This document shows, in pieces, positions 63,377-64,000 of a stretch of DNA of 64,000 nt. Made by a program: the position numbers and the translations under genes. How positions within the stretch are numbered: the stretch's first letter is position 1; each line of letters begins with the position of its first letter. The DNA comes from Thalassospira povalilytica. GTDB taxonomy: Bacteria > Pseudomonadota > Alphaproteobacteria > Rhodospirillales > Thalassospiraceae. Below the pieces are notes generated by a model. It saw only the letters and a program-made list of their open reading frames with translations, searched no databases and had not been told where the DNA came from. The stretch covers positions 124,001 through 188,000 of the forward strand of contig NZ_PGTS01000001.1 of NCBI RefSeq assembly GCF_002844235.1, in the 5' to 3' direction.

Positions 63377-64000
63377 TTAGCTGTCTTTAGCTTTGCCGCG
63401 TGTGGTGCGGCCTGACCGGGATGTAGCCGGTTTGTCTGATGGCGCAGTCTTTGTCGCCGGTTTGCGGGGCGCTGCTTTTTTTGCCGATGTGGTTTTGCCC
63501 GACGTTGTTTTGGTTGCGGCGGGTTTTGTCGCAACCTTGCGCGCGGTTGTTTTCTTTGGCGTGGTACGCGACGCAGGTTTCTTTGCCGTCGGTTTGGGTT
63601 TTGCGGTTTGCGCAGCCGTGCCGGATGCCTTTGTTGTTTTCGCGGTCGCCGGGGATGCAGATGCCGCAGATGGTGTTGTTGCTGGTGCGACTTCTGATGC
63701 CGGTGCTGCTTGTGCCGGTTCCGGGGCTTTTTTACGCTGGGTCCTTGGCGCCAGTTCGTTCATCAACAGCATGTCGGCACGCCGGAACTTGGCGATTTCG
63801 GCATCAATGTCTTCTTGTGGCACGTCGCAGGCCGACAGCACATGATCCGAAAGCCGAAGGCCGGTTTCCAATACTTCGGGAATTGCCGCATCGGCCCCGC
63901 TGCGCGACAGCGGACCGATATGGGTGATGTCCTGGGCGCGGGCAAAGATCTTGAGATGCGGATAATGCTGACGTAGAAGCGCAACGGTCTTTTCGGTTGC
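63377..64000 (-). CDS. C-terminal part of a KefB/KefC-type K+/H+ antiporter with basic tail (cut by window edge)
   Basis: The frame is open to the window end, giving 207 codons of a longer protein. The visible N-terminal part (LRQHYPHLKIFARAQDITHIG, then SGADAAIPEVLETGLRLSDHVL) matches the end of the TrkA-N/RCK domain of cation:proton antiporter-2 family members. After about residue 80 a 120-residue tail of Ala, Lys, Thr and Pro with KKTTARK, TSAKKAAPRK and SRSGRTTRGK repeats follows. It resembles histone H1-like or DNA-binding tails and is absent from E. coli KefB/KefC. The membrane domain lies outside the window. Confidence 0.8.
   Translation of the reverse strand, partial: ATEKTVALLRQHYPHLKIFARAQDITHIGPLSRSGADAAIPEVLETGLRLSDHVLSACDVPQEDIDAEIAKFRRADMLLMNELAPRTQRKKAPEPAQAAPASEVAPATTPSAASASPATAKTTKASGTAAQTAKPKPTAKKPASRTTPKKTTARKVATKPAATKTTSGKTTSAKKAAPRKPATKTAPSDKPATSRSGRTTRGKAKDS

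Overview
The window looks like the chromosome of a free-living alphaproteobacterium of the Rhodospirillales, most likely Thalassospira or a close relative. This is inferred from about 55 percent GC, an alphaproteobacterial DUF3572-type protein, long N-terminally extended PstC and PstA, a pyruvate carboxylase next to glcDEF, many two-component genes and a SPINDLY-type glycosyltransferase. I see no insertion sequence, phage gene, CRISPR array or rRNA. There is one tRNA, tRNA-Leu(TAA).

Layout. 1-2.1 kb: an Lrp/AsnC regulator, a Rhizobium-etli-type asparaginase and a YnfA-like membrane protein. 2.1-7.4 kb, minus strand: a signalling cassette of two paralogous REC-HDOD proteins, a REC protein with a degenerate HD-GYP domain, and a soluble PAS histidine kinase. 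7.7-10.4 kb: two tandem pentapeptide-repeat paralogues transcribed away from that cassette. 10.5-15.4 kb, minus: argJ, a periplasmic parvulin, and a pair of diverged paralogous proteins, one with EF-hand-like calcium loops. 15.7-22.5 kb, plus: secA, a TPR-GT41 glycosyltransferase, mutT, a MoaB/CinA-like gene and a small membrane protein. 22.7-30.1 kb: a mixture of bluB, an outer-membrane beta-barrel candidate, tRNA-Leu, two orphan solute-binding proteins, small membrane or helical proteins, a GNAT enzyme and uppP.

30.3-36.3 kb: gltD-gltB (glutamate synthase). 36.6-45.9 kb is the most unfamiliar stretch. It holds two small proteins sharing a C-terminal signature, a peptide-type binding protein co-directional with a hybrid sensor kinase and no permease, a 99-residue protein that resembles the FliG-binding tail of FliF, an unknown 404-residue protein, a DksA-like zinc protein, an HEGEH putative metalloprotease and a Crp/Fnr regulator. 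46.0-48.1 kb: a Cache-domain NarX-like kinase and its NarL-type regulator.

48.6-56.2 kb: pyruvate carboxylase followed after 6 nt by glcD-glcE-glcF. A 15-bp site upstream matches the PdhR/LldR-type GntR operator. Together these suggest a 2-hydroxyacid (glycolate or D-lactate) module feeding oxaloacetate. 57.1-63.3 kb: the phosphate operon pstSCAB-phoU-phoB, with Pho-box-like repeats upstream and a hairpin after pstS. The window ends inside a KefB/KefC-type antiporter gene with a histone-H1-like basic tail.

Starts were moved to internal ATG, GTG or TTG codons where a Shine-Dalgarno sequence, a signal peptide or family length supported it. All family calls are from motif recognition, without database searches.
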